DNA of 64,000 nt from CATOSK01 sp963665735. GTDB lineage: Bacteria > Chloroflexota > Dehalococcoidia > Lucifugimonadales > UBA3495. Under the pieces are notes generated by a model. It worked only from the letters and a program-made list of their open reading frames with translations. It ran no database searches and was not told the origin of the DNA. The position numbers and the translations under genes were made by a program. The stretch covers positions 1,550,001 to 1,614,000 of the forward strand of contig OY762444.1 in NCBI GenBank assembly GCA_963665735.1. The letters run 5' to 3'. Of this stretch, positions 1-10,054 are shown piece after piece; position 1 is the stretch's first letter, and each line of letters begins with the position of its first letter.

Positions 1-423
1 GGCGTCCACCTGCTCCCAGCCGGTGGTGGCGCTGGTGGGGACGATGCGGAGGTCGTCGCCCGACTGCCAGGTCAGGGGGTCTTGCAGATTGGCGCGGGTG
101 ACGGTGGCGTTGAGGGACGCCCCGATGGAGCCGCGGGAGTTAAGCTGGATGGGTTCTTCGGGCAGAACGATGGTTATGTCGTTTCTGGCCGAGGTAACGC
201 CCTCCGGCAGCGGGGTGGCCGTGGGCGCCGGGGTGGGCGTGGCCTCCGGTATGGGCGTGGCCGTCGGGGCCAGGGCCTCCGCCGCCGACTGGGTGGGAGC
301 GGCAGCGGCGGGTTGCGTCGTAGTTTGCTGGGGTTCCGCCGCCTGGCCGCAGGCGACGATGACCAGCAGCGTCAGGACGGCGAAGGCCATAAATCCGGGT
401 TTAAGGAAACGCGATAATCGCAT
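1..423 (-). CDS. Solute-binding lipoprotein of an ABC transporter, 5' part only
   Basis: Only the N-terminal 141 residues are in the window; the gene runs off the left edge. The start ATG at 423 follows an AAGGGGG ribosome site. Residues 1-25 form a lipoprotein signal with a positively charged start, a hydrophobic core and a lipobox ending in VAC at Cys25. A long Ala/Thr/Pro linker follows, then the segment DITIVLPEEPIQLNS and an N-terminal fold ending in TGWEQVD, which resembles the start of family 5 (peptide/nickel type) binding proteins. It would sit on the outer face of the membrane and deliver a substrate to a permease. The substrate cannot be told and the permease genes are not visible. 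The lipoprotein call is firm; the family call is moderate. Confidence 0.62.
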   Translation of the reverse strand, partial: MRLSRFLKPGFMAFAVLTLLVIVACGQAAEPQQTTTQPAAAAPTQSAAEALAPTATPIPEATPTPAPTATPLPEGVTSARNDITIVLPEEPIQLNSRGSIGASLNATVTRANLQDPLTWQSGDDLRIVPTSATTGWEQVDA

Positions 424-527
424 TGAGCATCCCCCTTGGTGAAAAGTTAACAGGCAAGATACGCCTTTTCCCCCGGAGGCGCAACCGGGGGCGGGTTGCC
501 CCATCCATTCCGCTGCGGTCACTGGCC

Positions 528-689
528 CGTCATACCGGCGCAGGCCGGTATCCAGGATTCTTTGCCTTTATGGACGTTGGCCCCCAACCATGTCACCCTG
601 AACGGAGTGAAGGGTCTAAAATTCTACGGGTAAGGCGACGTTGACGAAGGCAAGAATTTTAGATTCTTCGCTTTGCTCAGAATGACATA
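528..689. repeat. Two adjacent palindromic repeat elements upstream of 16S
   Basis: Positions 528-560 hold a CGTCATACCGGCGCAGGCCG-type hairpin element (family A). Positions 590-689 hold a composite inverted repeat (family B): ATGTCACCCTGAACGGAGTG at the left and, about 60 nt on, the inverted partner ending in CTCAGAATGACAT. Both families recur elsewhere in the window (A at 19.6, 26.3, 32.8, 40.4, 47.2, 49.0, 51.0 and 62.5 kb; B at 41.7 and 48.3 kb). No gene is seen between 424 and 916. Confidence 0.8.
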
Positions 690-811
690 CTCCAGGGTAG
701 TCGGAAAATCACATGACCCTGGGACAACCAGCGCGGGAACGCTTTGGGGGAGAGAGCCGGGCGGCGCGGAAACGGATTGCAGCCGGATTTGGGAAAGGGC
801 TGAAAAACCGC

Positions 812-840
812 TTGACAACTGTGGGAGCCGCCTATATACT
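812..840 (+). promoter_or_regulatory. 16S rRNA promoter
   Basis: A perfect -35 TTGACA (812-817) and a -10 TATACT (835-840) are separated by exactly 17 nt. It is the best sigma-70-type promoter in the window and lies about 75 nt before the mature 16S 5' end, as expected for an rRNA leader. Confidence 0.85.
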
Positions 841-916
841 CGCCTAACCGTTGCTCAGACGGGCGACGGACATAGGCACTTTAACAGTTGAATAGTGGAA
901 GGAAGTAAGGATAACT

Positions 917-2653
<1,737 letters not shown>

Positions 2654-2682
2654 GGCCGAACCAGATTGGTTCGGCCCTTTGG
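2654..2682 (+). terminator. Terminator of the 16S transcription unit
   Basis: A 9-bp perfect stem (GGCCGAACC 2654-2662, GGTTCGGCC 2668-2676) with a 5-nt loop is followed by CTTTGG. The U tract is short, but the stem and position fit an intrinsic terminator. Confidence 0.75.
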
Positions 2683-2796
2683 TTCATTGGAGAGAATCTC
2701 GACTACCCGATGACAATTTTTTCTCAGTGACCCGACTCAAGGTGTCATTAAGGCTGCAATTGCGATTATCAAGTCTCCAGAAAGTATTCCAACCAA

Positions 2797-3930
2797 ATGA
2801 TAACTGCCCGTAAAGAAGGAAATGTCCGGAAACTGAGTGTACTCCGTAAGCACAACTTTTGGCTAACTTTGGCCACTCTCGCATCTCTTGGTATCGCGGT
2901 GCTCGGTGTGTTTTTGGCGTATTTTGGACTCAAGCAACCCGAGGCAAAGGTCATCTTTGAAACCGTTGGCAACACCAATGTGTTGGACTTACGCAGGCCG
3001 ATAGATGAGCTTAACATTGTGTTTCGGGGTGACGACATTCAGGAACAGAGTTTAAACCTGCGGATTTTGACAATCAATGTCGCGAACTCAGGGGAAGTAG
3101 ACATTCTCCCTAATCACTATGACCAAGAAGATGAGTGGGGAATGAAATTCAATGGAGGGGAAGTGATAGAAGCAAGGCTGGTCGGTGCTGATTCTGCCTA
3201 TTTGAAATCGAAAGTCGTTCCCCAACATATGGGTGTAGATGCCGTCGTCTTCCCGAAGGTTATTTTCGAGAAAGGTTCCGTTTTTACTGTCGAAGTATTG
3301 TTGCTACACCCGAAAGACGAATCCCCGTCTATCTCGACAATAGGGAAGATCGCTGGAGTCGGCCAAATCGACGTTGTGAAACGGCCTTTGGCAACACAAG
3401 AGGTCAGCATTTTCGCACAAAGTTTCTCGGGTAGCGTTTTCGTCCAGATCTGGAGAGCACTCATCTACTTCATAATTTCGTTGTTGGCACTCATTTTGGC
3501 AATAATCTGTCTAGCGACGGTTTCCGAATTGGCAAGGAGATTGAGTGCTGCCAGGCGCAAAAGGCGCGTCTCCCGAACCCGAACCATTCGTCAAATTGAC
3601 CAAGATGACGTCAGGGATTTCCTGATCGCCCAATATGAATCGAATGGGATTGCCGGGATTAAACGACTACGAGATTTGATCAGAGAACCTAGCAAAATTC
3701 ATTGGGCAATCCCACAATCACAGTGGATTGTCCCAGACTACCATCTAAGCGATGAGGGTATCGTACAAACTGGAAGGCTTGATATGATTCTGGAGTTCCG
3801 CGGGCCCAAACGTATTTTGAGTGACTTGTCGACATTGGGAGTCCTGCAGTTGGGGGATAGTAACAACGCGGTCATAGACGCCAAATTCGTAGAAGTTGTC
3901 GAAAGTCTGCTGAAGGAATTAGAGAATTGA
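2797..3930 (+). CDS. Unknown membrane protein, two predicted TM segments
   Basis: A 377-residue protein that I do not recognise. A short basic N-terminus precedes a TM segment at about residues 24-46 (WLTLATLASLGIAVLGVFLA). A predicted extracytoplasmic beta-rich region of about 165 residues follows, then a second TM segment at about 222-247 (IYFIISLLALILAIICLATV), a very basic stretch (RRLSAARRKRRVSRTRT) and a cytoplasmic domain of about 120 residues. Base composition and codon use are clearly more A+T-rich than in the flanking genes, which suggests recent transfer. It is monocistronic, between the 16S terminator and a HEPN gene. The start ATG lacks a clear Shine-Dalgarno sequence, so the start is uncertain. 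Confidence 0.75.
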   Translation: MITARKEGNVRKLSVLRKHNFWLTLATLASLGIAVLGVFLAYFGLKQPEAKVIFETVGNTNVLDLRRPIDELNIVFRGDDIQEQSLNLRILTINVANSGEVDILPNHYDQEDEWGMKFNGGEVIEARLVGADSAYLKSKVVPQHMGVDAVVFPKVIFEKGSVFTVEVLLLHPKDESPSISTIGKIAGVGQIDVVKRPLATQEVSIFAQSFSGSVFVQIWRALIYFIISLLALILAIICLATVSELARRLSAARRKRRVSRTRTIRQIDQDDVRDFLIAQYESNGIAGIKRLRDLIREPSKIHWAIPQSQWIVPDYHLSDEGIVQTGRLDMILEFRGPKRILSDLSTLGVLQLGDSNNAVIDAKFVEVVESLLKELEN

Positions 3931-3970
3931 TATGCAGGACTGGTCCAACCAGTCTCAGGTTTTACCCTGC

Positions 3971-3988
3971 CCACCAACTGCTATAATT
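3971..3988 (+). promoter_or_regulatory. Extended -10 promoter upstream of the HEPN gene
   Basis: The 18-nt string CCACCAACTGCTATAATT contains TGC-TATAAT (extended -10, TATAAT at 3982-3987). The identical 18 nt occur at 5569-5586 before selB, and TGCTATAATTCCCCC is shared by selB and mscS. There is no good -35, as is usual for extended -10 promoters. Confidence 0.6.
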
Positions 3989-4116
3989 GCGCACGCAATC
4001 CTTATCCGAGACCTTGGCGAGTTCGGGGTTATAGACCTGCTCAACCACCATGCGGTTGAAGGTCGCCCCGGTTGTTGGAGTATGCCGGATGAATGACTGC
4101 CAAAGAGGGACGGGCG

Positions 4117-4494
4117 ATGGTAATGCAACCCACCGAATCTGAAACCGACAAACACGCGCGCCTGGCCCGCCAGATGCTGGAACAGGCCGATGCCGAGATA
4201 ACTGCCGGGGATTTGCCCCAGGGCGCCGAAAAGCTGTGGGGCGCAACCAGCCAGGCATTGAAATCGTACTGCGCCAGCCACGGTTTGCCCCACGGCAAGT
4301 ACCACCACCGCCGGCAGGCCGTCCTGGACCTGGCGCTGCAACAAGACGACCCATCCATCCGCTTGGCCTTCAACACGGCAAGGGCCTGTCATTCCAACTT
4401 CTACAACGACTGGATGGAACAGGAAGACTTGGACAGCTACCTCCCCGACATAGCAGAGTTGGTCAGAATAATCCTGAACGCCCGGGCTCAGTAA
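4117..4494 (+). CDS. HEPN-like protein, PaREP1-type
   Basis: A mostly helical protein of 125 residues with the pattern of PaREP1-like HEPN proteins: LARQMLEQADAEI, then GAEKLWGATSQALKSYC, and a late H-x-N-F-Y-x-D motif (HSNFYND). The ATG at 4117 is preferred over one at 4093 because AGAGGGA lies 6 nt before it. A paralogue with the same order of motifs lies at 56046-56423 (minus strand). The canonical RNase R-X4-6-H pair is not obvious, so nuclease activity is doubtful. HEPN proteins often pair with minimal nucleotidyltransferases; the next gene after the terminator is such a protein. Confidence 0.7.
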   Translation: MVMQPTESETDKHARLARQMLEQADAEITAGDLPQGAEKLWGATSQALKSYCASHGLPHGKYHHRRQAVLDLALQQDDPSIRLAFNTARACHSNFYNDWMEQEDLDSYLPDIAELVRIILNARAQ

Positions 4495-4505
4495 TCCGCC
4501 GCAAA

Positions 4506-4562
4506 ATTCAGCCGCTAAAGCGCGCAAGCAAGGGCCGGACGTTGAATGTCCGGCCTCTTTGT
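4506..4562 (+). terminator. Terminator preceded by a shared 20-nt motif
   Basis: The motif ATTCAGCCGCTAAAGCGCGC (4506-4525) is followed by an 8-bp perfect stem (GGCCGGAC 4533-4540, GTCCGGCC 4548-4555), a 7-nt loop and TCTTTGTT. The same motif, 19 of 20 identical, precedes the 16S terminator at 2625. Confidence 0.75.
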
Positions 4563-4578
4563 TAATCAAGCCTTGGGT

Positions 4579-4584
4579 TATAAT
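4579..4584 (+). promoter_or_regulatory. -10 box of the NTase-like/HepT operon
   Basis: TATAAT at 4579-4584, about 30 nt before the ATG at 4616. No strong -35 is seen. Confidence 0.45.
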
Positions 4585-4615
4585 TCAGGTAGTGGCACAT
4601 TGCAGGGAGATAGTC

Positions 4616-5203
4616 ATGTCAATAGACACATCCGACATCGCCTACCAGTTCGGCCTTAGCGAAGAAGCCTTGATTACCGAGAGCGTCCGGCTGTTCCTCG
4701 CCGAGCATATCCGCACCCTGGAATCCGACCGGCAGGCCCGCTGCGCCAAGCTTGGCGTCAATACCCTGGAAGAAATGGATGACCTTCTCCGCCGGAGAGC
4801 CGTATCGGAAGAGGCTGTCGGGGAGGACTTGGAGGAAGTCAACTACTTAACCCACCGCATCCATAAGGTCAAAACGCTGCTTGGGGAATTGCCTCCACCT
4901 CCCAAGGACCCCCTGCCCACCCTGGAAGAAATCCGGCAAACCCTGAAGGCGCAGATGCCGGCGCTGAAAGAGACTTACGACTTTGAAATTCTGGGCGTTT
5001 TCGGGCCATACGCCGCCGGCCAGGCCCGGCCTTACGACCGCGTTGGGTTGCTGGTTGAGTTTAATGGGCATTCCGGTTTCGCGTTTTACGGACTGCAAAG
5101 GGAATTGGGGGACATTCTGGGAACTGAGGTAGAACTGTCCACCGGGGAAAGTATGTGGCCAGGGAGCGTCGAACGAATAATGAGCGAGTTGGTTGAGTTT
5201 TGA
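4616..5203 (+). CDS. Degenerate minimal nucleotidyltransferase (MNT) antitoxin-like protein
   Basis: A 195-residue protein. The first ~100 residues are helical and charged (SEEALITESVRLFLAEHIRTLESDR), like a DNA-binding or dimerising region. The last ~80 form an MNT-like fold: FEILGVFGPYAAGQARPYDR then VGLLVEFNG. In active MNT enzymes this region reads GSxxxG and DxD; here GS is GP and the paired aspartates are lost, so catalysis is unlikely. It overlaps the HepT gene by 4 nt (TTGA). The start ATG follows GGGAGATAGTC. By context it is the antitoxin partner of the HepT-like RNase; that role is inferred. Confidence 0.72.
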   Translation: MSIDTSDIAYQFGLSEEALITESVRLFLAEHIRTLESDRQARCAKLGVNTLEEMDDLLRRRAVSEEAVGEDLEEVNYLTHRIHKVKTLLGELPPPPKDPLPTLEEIRQTLKAQMPALKETYDFEILGVFGPYAAGQARPYDRVGLLVEFNGHSGFAFYGLQRELGDILGTEVELSTGESMWPGSVERIMSELVEF

Positions 5204-5538
5204 CCGACTCTGGAGATTCCTCGAATTACCTTGGCCATGTCGCGCAGGCCGCCGAAAAAATCGTCGAGTTCACCGCCGGGATGGACTACGCTGATTTCGC
5301 AGCCGACGACAAGACGGTCTATGCGGTCATCCGGGCGGTGGAAATCATGGAGGAAGCCACCAAGCGGACTTCCAGCGATGTTCTGGCCCGCTACCCCGGC
5401 ATCCCCTGGACTGACATCGTAGGAATGCGGAATATCGTGATTCACAACTACAACGATGTCAACCTCAGCACCGTCTGGGACACCGTTGTTGACGACGTTC
5501 CTCTGTTGCTTGCCACGCTTGGCAGCAACCCGTCTTGA
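5200..5538 (+). CDS. hepT: HepT-like HEPN ribonuclease toxin (DUF86)
   Basis: A DUF86-type HEPN protein of 112 residues. The catalytic R-X4-H motif followed by Tyr is intact at 77-84 (RNIVIHNY), with the usual upstream helix AVIRAVEIMEEATK and the PGIPWTDIVGMRN lead-in. HepT toxins cleave or modify-block tRNA or mRNA and are controlled by an adjacent MNT protein. The start is TTG overlapping the stop of the upstream gene, so the pair is translationally coupled. The order antitoxin then toxin fits a type II or VII HEPN/MNT system. Confidence 0.85.
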   Translation: MTDSGDSSNYLGHVAQAAEKIVEFTAGMDYADFAADDKTVYAVIRAVEIMEEATKRTSSDVLARYPGIPWTDIVGMRNIVIHNYNDVNLSTVWDTVVDDVPLLLATLGSNPS

Positions 5539-5568
5539 CGCTGGCCTACGCCGATAACCACCCCGCCC

Positions 5569-5586
5569 CCACCAACTGCTATAATT
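5569..5586 (+). promoter_or_regulatory. selB promoter (extended -10)
   Basis: CCACCAACTGCTATAATT is identical over 18 nt to the site at 3971-3988. TATAAT lies at 5580-5585, leaving a leader of about 48 nt before the selB ATG. Confidence 0.6.
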
Positions 5587-5639
5587 CCCCCGCAAAGTTG
5601 CCCATGTAATTCGGAATCCTTTGCCAACAGGTGCCTAAT

Positions 5640-7505
5640 ATGTTCGTTATCGGCACTGCCGGCCACGTTGACCACGGCAAGTCCACCCTGGTCAAAGCCC
5701 TGACCGACATTGACCCCGACCGTCTCCCCGAGGAAAAGGAACGGGGCATGACCACCGACTTGGGCTTCGCCTGGATGACCCTTCCCAGCGGTAGGGAGGT
5801 CAGCATCGTTGACGTGCCGGGCCATGAACGCTTCATCAAGAATATGCTGGCCGGCGTCGGCGCCATTGACCTGGCCCTGCTCATCGTCGCCGCCGACGAA
5901 AGCGTCATGCCCCAGACCCGCGAACACCTGGCTATCCTCGACCTGCTGCAAATCAACCGCAGCCTCATCGTCATTACCAAGACGGACCTGGTGGACGAGG
6001 AACTGGTGGAGTTGGTCAAGGCCGAGGTTTCCGACGCCGTGGCCGGTTCCTCCCTGGAAGGCAGCCAGATGCTGGGGGTTTCGGCCCATACCGGCGCGGG
6101 AATCGAAGACCTGAAACAGGCCATTGACCGGACGCTGGACGAGACTCCCAACCGCCGCGACCTGGGCCGTCCCCGCCTGCCCGTTGACCGCTGCTTTTCC
6201 ATATCCGGTTTCGGCACCGTGGTCACCGGCACCCTGATAGACGGCGCTTTTGCCGTCGGCCAGGAAGTGGAACTGCAACCCTCCGGCGGCCAGTGCCGCA
6301 TCCGGGGCCTCCAGACTCACCAATCGCGGGTGGACTTCACCGACCCCGGCGTCCGACTGGCGGTGAACCTGTCCGGCATCGCCCGCAGCGACGTTGCCCG
6401 CGGCCAAATCCTCACCATCCCCGGCTGGCTGCGGCCCGTGCGACGCTTGGACGCCCGCGTCCGCATGGTGGCCAACGCTCCCCATGCCCTGAAGCACAAC
6501 GAAGGCGTCACCTTCCACCTTTTCACCAGCGAGACCACCGCGCGGGTGCGGCTGCTGGACGCCGACCGACTGGCTCCGCAGTCCGAAGGCTGGGTACAAG
6601 TGCTTTTGGACGAACCCATTCCCATGGTCAAGGGCGACTTCTTTGTCATCCGTTCCGCCGAGGACACCCTGGGCGGCGGCCAGGTGGTTGACCCCAACCC
6701 CCGCCGTCGCTACCGCCGGTTTGACGTAGGCGTAATCGAACGGTTGATGATGCTGGACCAGGGGGCCGCTGAGGACGTGCTAATCGGCGTCGCCGACCAG
6801 TGGGGCCCCTGCAACCTCGCCGACCTTTCCCGCCGGGCCAACATCCCCGCCCAGGAAGTCCTGCAACGGCTGGCCCAACTTACCGAAACCGGCGAGATGG
6901 TGGCCCTGGGCGACCTGAACGCCGATTCCGACGTTATCGTTTATTCCCGCGCCGGCTGGCAGGCTGTCAAGAACAAGGCCGTTGCCGCCCTGCAAGGCTA
7001 CCACCGGCAATATCCGCTGCGCCGGGGCGCGCCCACCCAGGAAATCCGCAGCCGCTTGGGACTGCCCCAGCCCGTTTTCCTGCGGGTCATCCCCCAATTG
7101 GCCCGGGAAGGTTCCCTGGTGGAAACCGGCCAGTTATTGCGCCTGCCCGACCACCAACCGGCCCTGACGCCCCAAATGGAGCAGCAGGCCGCCCAATTCC
7201 TGCGCGAACTGGAGAAAGACCCCTACTCTCCCACGACCGACTGGCGCCTGGACGCCGAACTGCTCAACGCCTTGATAGACCAGGGCCAGGTGGTCAAGGT
7301 CAACGAAACGGTGGTATTCGCCGCCTCCGCCTACCGGGACATGACCGACCGCATCACCGCCCACCTGCGGGAACAAGGCAGCATCACCGTAGCCGACGCC
7401 CGAACCATGTTCAACTCCAGCCGCAAGTACATCCTCCCCCTGCTGGAATACCTGGACCAGCAGCGCATCACCCGCCGCGTCGGCGACGACCGGGTGCTGC
7501 GGTAG
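5640..7505 (+). CDS. selB: Selenocysteine-specific elongation factor SelB
   Basis: A GTPase of 621 residues that carries Sec-tRNA to the ribosome at UGA codons marked by a SECIS hairpin. G motifs are clear: GHVDHGKS at 8-15, GMTTDLGF at 36-43, DVPGH at 58-62 and TKTD at 113-116. EF-Tu-like domains 2 and 3 follow (SGFGTVVTGTLIDG). The C-terminal third holds the winged-helix repeats that bind SECIS RNA. Length fits bacterial SelB. ATG at 5640 is preferred over GTG at 5631 because AGGTG lies 8 nt before it. selA, selC and selD are not in the window. A client selenoprotein gene is at 36350-36889. Confidence 0.95.
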   Translation: MFVIGTAGHVDHGKSTLVKALTDIDPDRLPEEKERGMTTDLGFAWMTLPSGREVSIVDVPGHERFIKNMLAGVGAIDLALLIVAADESVMPQTREHLAILDLLQINRSLIVITKTDLVDEELVELVKAEVSDAVAGSSLEGSQMLGVSAHTGAGIEDLKQAIDRTLDETPNRRDLGRPRLPVDRCFSISGFGTVVTGTLIDGAFAVGQEVELQPSGGQCRIRGLQTHQSRVDFTDPGVRLAVNLSGIARSDVARGQILTIPGWLRPVRRLDARVRMVANAPHALKHNEGVTFHLFTSETTARVRLLDADRLAPQSEGWVQVLLDEPIPMVKGDFFVIRSAEDTLGGGQVVDPNPRRRYRRFDVGVIERLMMLDQGAAEDVLIGVADQWGPCNLADLSRRANIPAQEVLQRLAQLTETGEMVALGDLNADSDVIVYSRAGWQAVKNKAVAALQGYHRQYPLRRGAPTQEIRSRLGLPQPVFLRVIPQLAREGSLVETGQLLRLPDHQPALTPQMEQQAAQFLRELEKDPYSPTTDWRLDAELLNALIDQGQVVKVNETVVFAASAYRDMTDRITAHLREQGSITVADARTMFNSSRKYILPLLEYLDQQRITRRVGDDRVLR

Positions 7506-7547
7506 CAGTGCGTTTCTCGGAAACCTGGCGAAAAGGGAATCAACAAA

Positions 7548-8318
7548 TTGCTGGCATTCATAGACGAAAGCGGCCACCCCCACCCCAATGACCCCAGCGC
7601 CCGGCCCGTCGTAGTAGCCGTTTGCGTCTCAGAAACTAACCTAAGATATGTCACTAGCCGGATATATGGGTTGAAGCGGCAACTCCTGACCGCGCCGGAT
7701 GTAGAATTGAAGGCCACAAGGTTACTCACTAGGGGAACCTTCCGGCGCATTGACTTGAAAAGGGAATTCGTTGAATCGTTCTTCGACCTGCTCCGCGATT
7801 TGCCAATTGCGACATTCGCCATAATCATGGAGCGGCCACTGGAGGAACTGCCGGAAACCAACCTGTTGCCGAGCCAATTCCGGTTTTTGCTGGAAAGAAT
7901 ATCCTTGCTGGCTGAAACCCGCCAAGAAATGGCCACCATTCTATTCGACGGAGAAGGCACCAGCCAGTCAGGCGGACTGTCTGCCAAGTTCAGGAACTAC
8001 CTTTATCGTTCCGTCGAAGGCAGGTCGCGGGTTTCAATTACCGATGGCCCGTTCTTTGTGGACTCAAGGATAACCGTCGGAATACAAATAGCCGACATGG
8101 CCGCTGGCGTAATACGCCAGTACGAAGAGAACGAACTGTTCCACACATCCCCGGCTACCGACCCATATCTGCACGCTCTAAGACGATACTATCGGGCACT
8201 TCAAGGAATGACCGTGGACCAGTTCAGCCCGGAGGGTTACGTTAGACACGGGTTCTACCGGATGCCAGAGCGTCAGCATTATCTGACTCCGGAGCAGTAC
8301 GATCCAGAAGGGGGCTAA
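7548..8318 (+). CDS. DUF3800 domain protein
   Basis: A 256-residue protein. The N-terminal LLAFIDESGHPHP matches the DUF3800 signature (FxDESG), an RNase H-like fold with acidic residues; a later D (VDSRITVGIQIADMAAGVI) matches the conserved C-terminal helix with QxAD. DUF3800 proteins are common next to defence genes, but no firm activity is assigned. The start is TTG at 7548, preceded by AAAAGGGAA. It begins 42 nt after selB and may be co-transcribed. Confidence 0.8.
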   Translation: MLAFIDESGHPHPNDPSARPVVVAVCVSETNLRYVTSRIYGLKRQLLTAPDVELKATRLLTRGTFRRIDLKREFVESFFDLLRDLPIATFAIIMERPLEELPETNLLPSQFRFLLERISLLAETRQEMATILFDGEGTSQSGGLSAKFRNYLYRSVEGRSRVSITDGPFFVDSRITVGIQIADMAAGVIRQYEENELFHTSPATDPYLHALRRYYRALQGMTVDQFSPEGYVRHGFYRMPERQHYLTPEQYDPEGG

Positions 8319-8544
8319 GGAAAACCAGAGAGCCAGTTGCAACTCCCGCAGGGAATCACGCCCGGCTCTATCTACAACCTACACCTGAGCAACAATAATG
8401 TCAATCATTGGCCGGAATGACCATCTGCCTCAACCCGACCGTTAACTCCAAAACCCGTGACTGGAAAAATCGCAACCTAAGTTGTTACCCTGCTATCTGG
8501 CAACCACCCGCTTGTAATTGGAAACCTCGGCCCACCAGTCCCCT

Positions 8545-9927
8545 CTACGGCGCATCGCCGGCGTTTCCGGCGCTGTCCCTTGGCCCATCCGGGGGGACGG
8601 CCAGGGTTACCGCCACGCCTGCCGCCGTTACCGCCGCGGCGAATCCCAGGAAGGGCGGCCAATAGGAATGGGTCAGGTCGAACAAGACCCCGGCTACTAT
8701 CGGCCCCACCACCTGCCCGCCAATCTGCGCCCCGATGGTCAGCCCCCGGATTCGGCCCAACGACGCCCGCCCGAAATACTCGGCGTAGGCCAGTCGCAAC
8801 AATAGATGGTATCCCCCAACGGCAATCCCCAGGACCAATGCCGCCAACGAACCCCAACCCAGCGATGACGACGCCACGATGCCCACCGTTCCCGCCGCTC
8901 CGGTGAACCCGGCCAGGGACAGCAGGAACCGCAACGGCGCCCGACGTTGGGCGAGAAAACCCCAGATTATGCCCCCCAAGGTCTGCGCTATGGCGAAGGC
9001 TCCCGCCGTCAACGCCGCTGCTCCCGCCCCCATCCCCTGCTGGATGAAGTGGGGAACCTGGTGCAGCGTCACCCCCGCCTGCACCATGAATCCGGCGGCT
9101 GAGAACAGGGCCAGCAGCCAGAAAGCCCGCGTTCGCAACGCCTCGGCGACGGTGAAGTTTCTTTCCCCGCCTGGTTCTGGAGGAACATTCCTAGTTCCAC
9201 CTACCGGCGGTTCGAAGTCAGTATCGTCGCCTTCCGTCCGTCCTGAGCGTGTCGAAGGACGGGCAGGGGATTCCGCCACCGGCCCGGACGCACGGGCCGG
9301 GTCTGCCGTCAACCCCACGTCTTCCGGGCGGCGGATTATCAGCAACAGGGCGGGAAGGGCCCCCACCACCAGCCCGAATAATCCCAGCGTTCCCCAACTG
9401 GCCCGCCAACCCCAGCCGCCGATGATGAACTGCGCCACCAACGGCATCGCCGCCAGTCCCGTCCCTTCCCAGACGCTCAACAGGGTCAGCGCGAAAGGAC
9501 GCCGTCGGATGAACCAGTTGCTCAAGGCGGTGGCCGTCCCCAATTCCAGGGGGCCGGCAAAGGCGGCCCGGGCTGGCACGTACAGCAGGTAAAAAGCCCA
9601 CGGCTGGCCTATGAAAGCCATCCCAAAGCTCCCCAGTCCGCATACCGCCGAAGACGCCGCCACCACCACACCCGACCCCAGCCGGTCAATCACCCTTCCG
9701 GCAAAGGGCGATACCGCCACCGCCACCAGCCCGCCGACGCTGACCGCCCCGGAAAAAAGCCCTCGGGACCAGCCAAATTCTTCGGTCATGGGAATGACGA
9801 AAACCGACAGGGTAGCCACGGCCATCAGGGCGCGGGAGGAGTACCCGACGCCCACCACAGCGCCAAACACCACCCAGCCGTAGTAGAAGGGAGTGGAACG
9901 GGCCAGCCTGGTTTGCCAGTCTTTCAT
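8545..9927 (-). CDS. MFS transporter
   Basis: A major facilitator protein of about 460 residues with 12 hydrophobic segments, the loop motif AGRVIDRLGSG after TM2 and a long hydrophilic central loop (about residues 195-265). It resembles oxalate/formate-antiporter-like and monocarboxylate MFS members; the substrate is unknown. The central loop contains a GTCCTTCGACACGCTCAGG-type dispersed repeat (about 9235-9262) read in frame as RPSTRSGRTE. ATG at 9927 is chosen; a GTG at 9948 is an alternative. A paralogue in the same style is at 45714-47039. Confidence 0.85.
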   Translation of the reverse strand: MKDWQTRLARSTPFYYGWVVFGAVVGVGYSSRALMAVATLSVFVIPMTEEFGWSRGLFSGAVSVGGLVAVAVSPFAGRVIDRLGSGVVVAASSAVCGLGSFGMAFIGQPWAFYLLYVPARAAFAGPLELGTATALSNWFIRRRPFALTLLSVWEGTGLAAMPLVAQFIIGGWGWRASWGTLGLFGLVVGALPALLLIIRRPEDVGLTADPARASGPVAESPARPSTRSGRTEGDDTDFEPPVGGTRNVPPEPGGERNFTVAEALRTRAFWLLALFSAAGFMVQAGVTLHQVPHFIQQGMGAGAAALTAGAFAIAQTLGGIIWGFLAQRRAPLRFLLSLAGFTGAAGTVGIVASSSLGWGSLAALVLGIAVGGYHLLLRLAYAEYFGRASLGRIRGLTIGAQIGGQVVGPIVAGVLFDLTHSYWPPFLGFAAAVTAAGVAVTLAVPPDGPRDSAGNAGDAP

Positions 9928-10054
9928 TGACCGCCGGCCGGCCCCCACCGGGAAGATTCACGCCGTCAAAGAAACCAATGCCTACGCCGGGCAATTGCCG
10001 GCAAAACCGCTACGCCAACAGAAAAACCGGGGTTAAATCAGAATCAGCAGCCCG

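Noticed and set aside
3955..4569. 204-codon ORF on the minus strand
   Set aside because: Overlaps the HEPN gene, its terminator and its promoter; the plus-strand gene has a ribosome site and family motifs.
5200..5538. UGA at 5201-5203 as a possible Sec codon joining the NTase-like and HepT genes
   Set aside because: The two ORFs are in different frames and each has a complete domain; the TTGA overlap is ordinary coupling.
5448..6599. 383-codon ORF on the minus strand
   Set aside because: Antisense of the SelB GTPase domain; no motif and no ribosome site.
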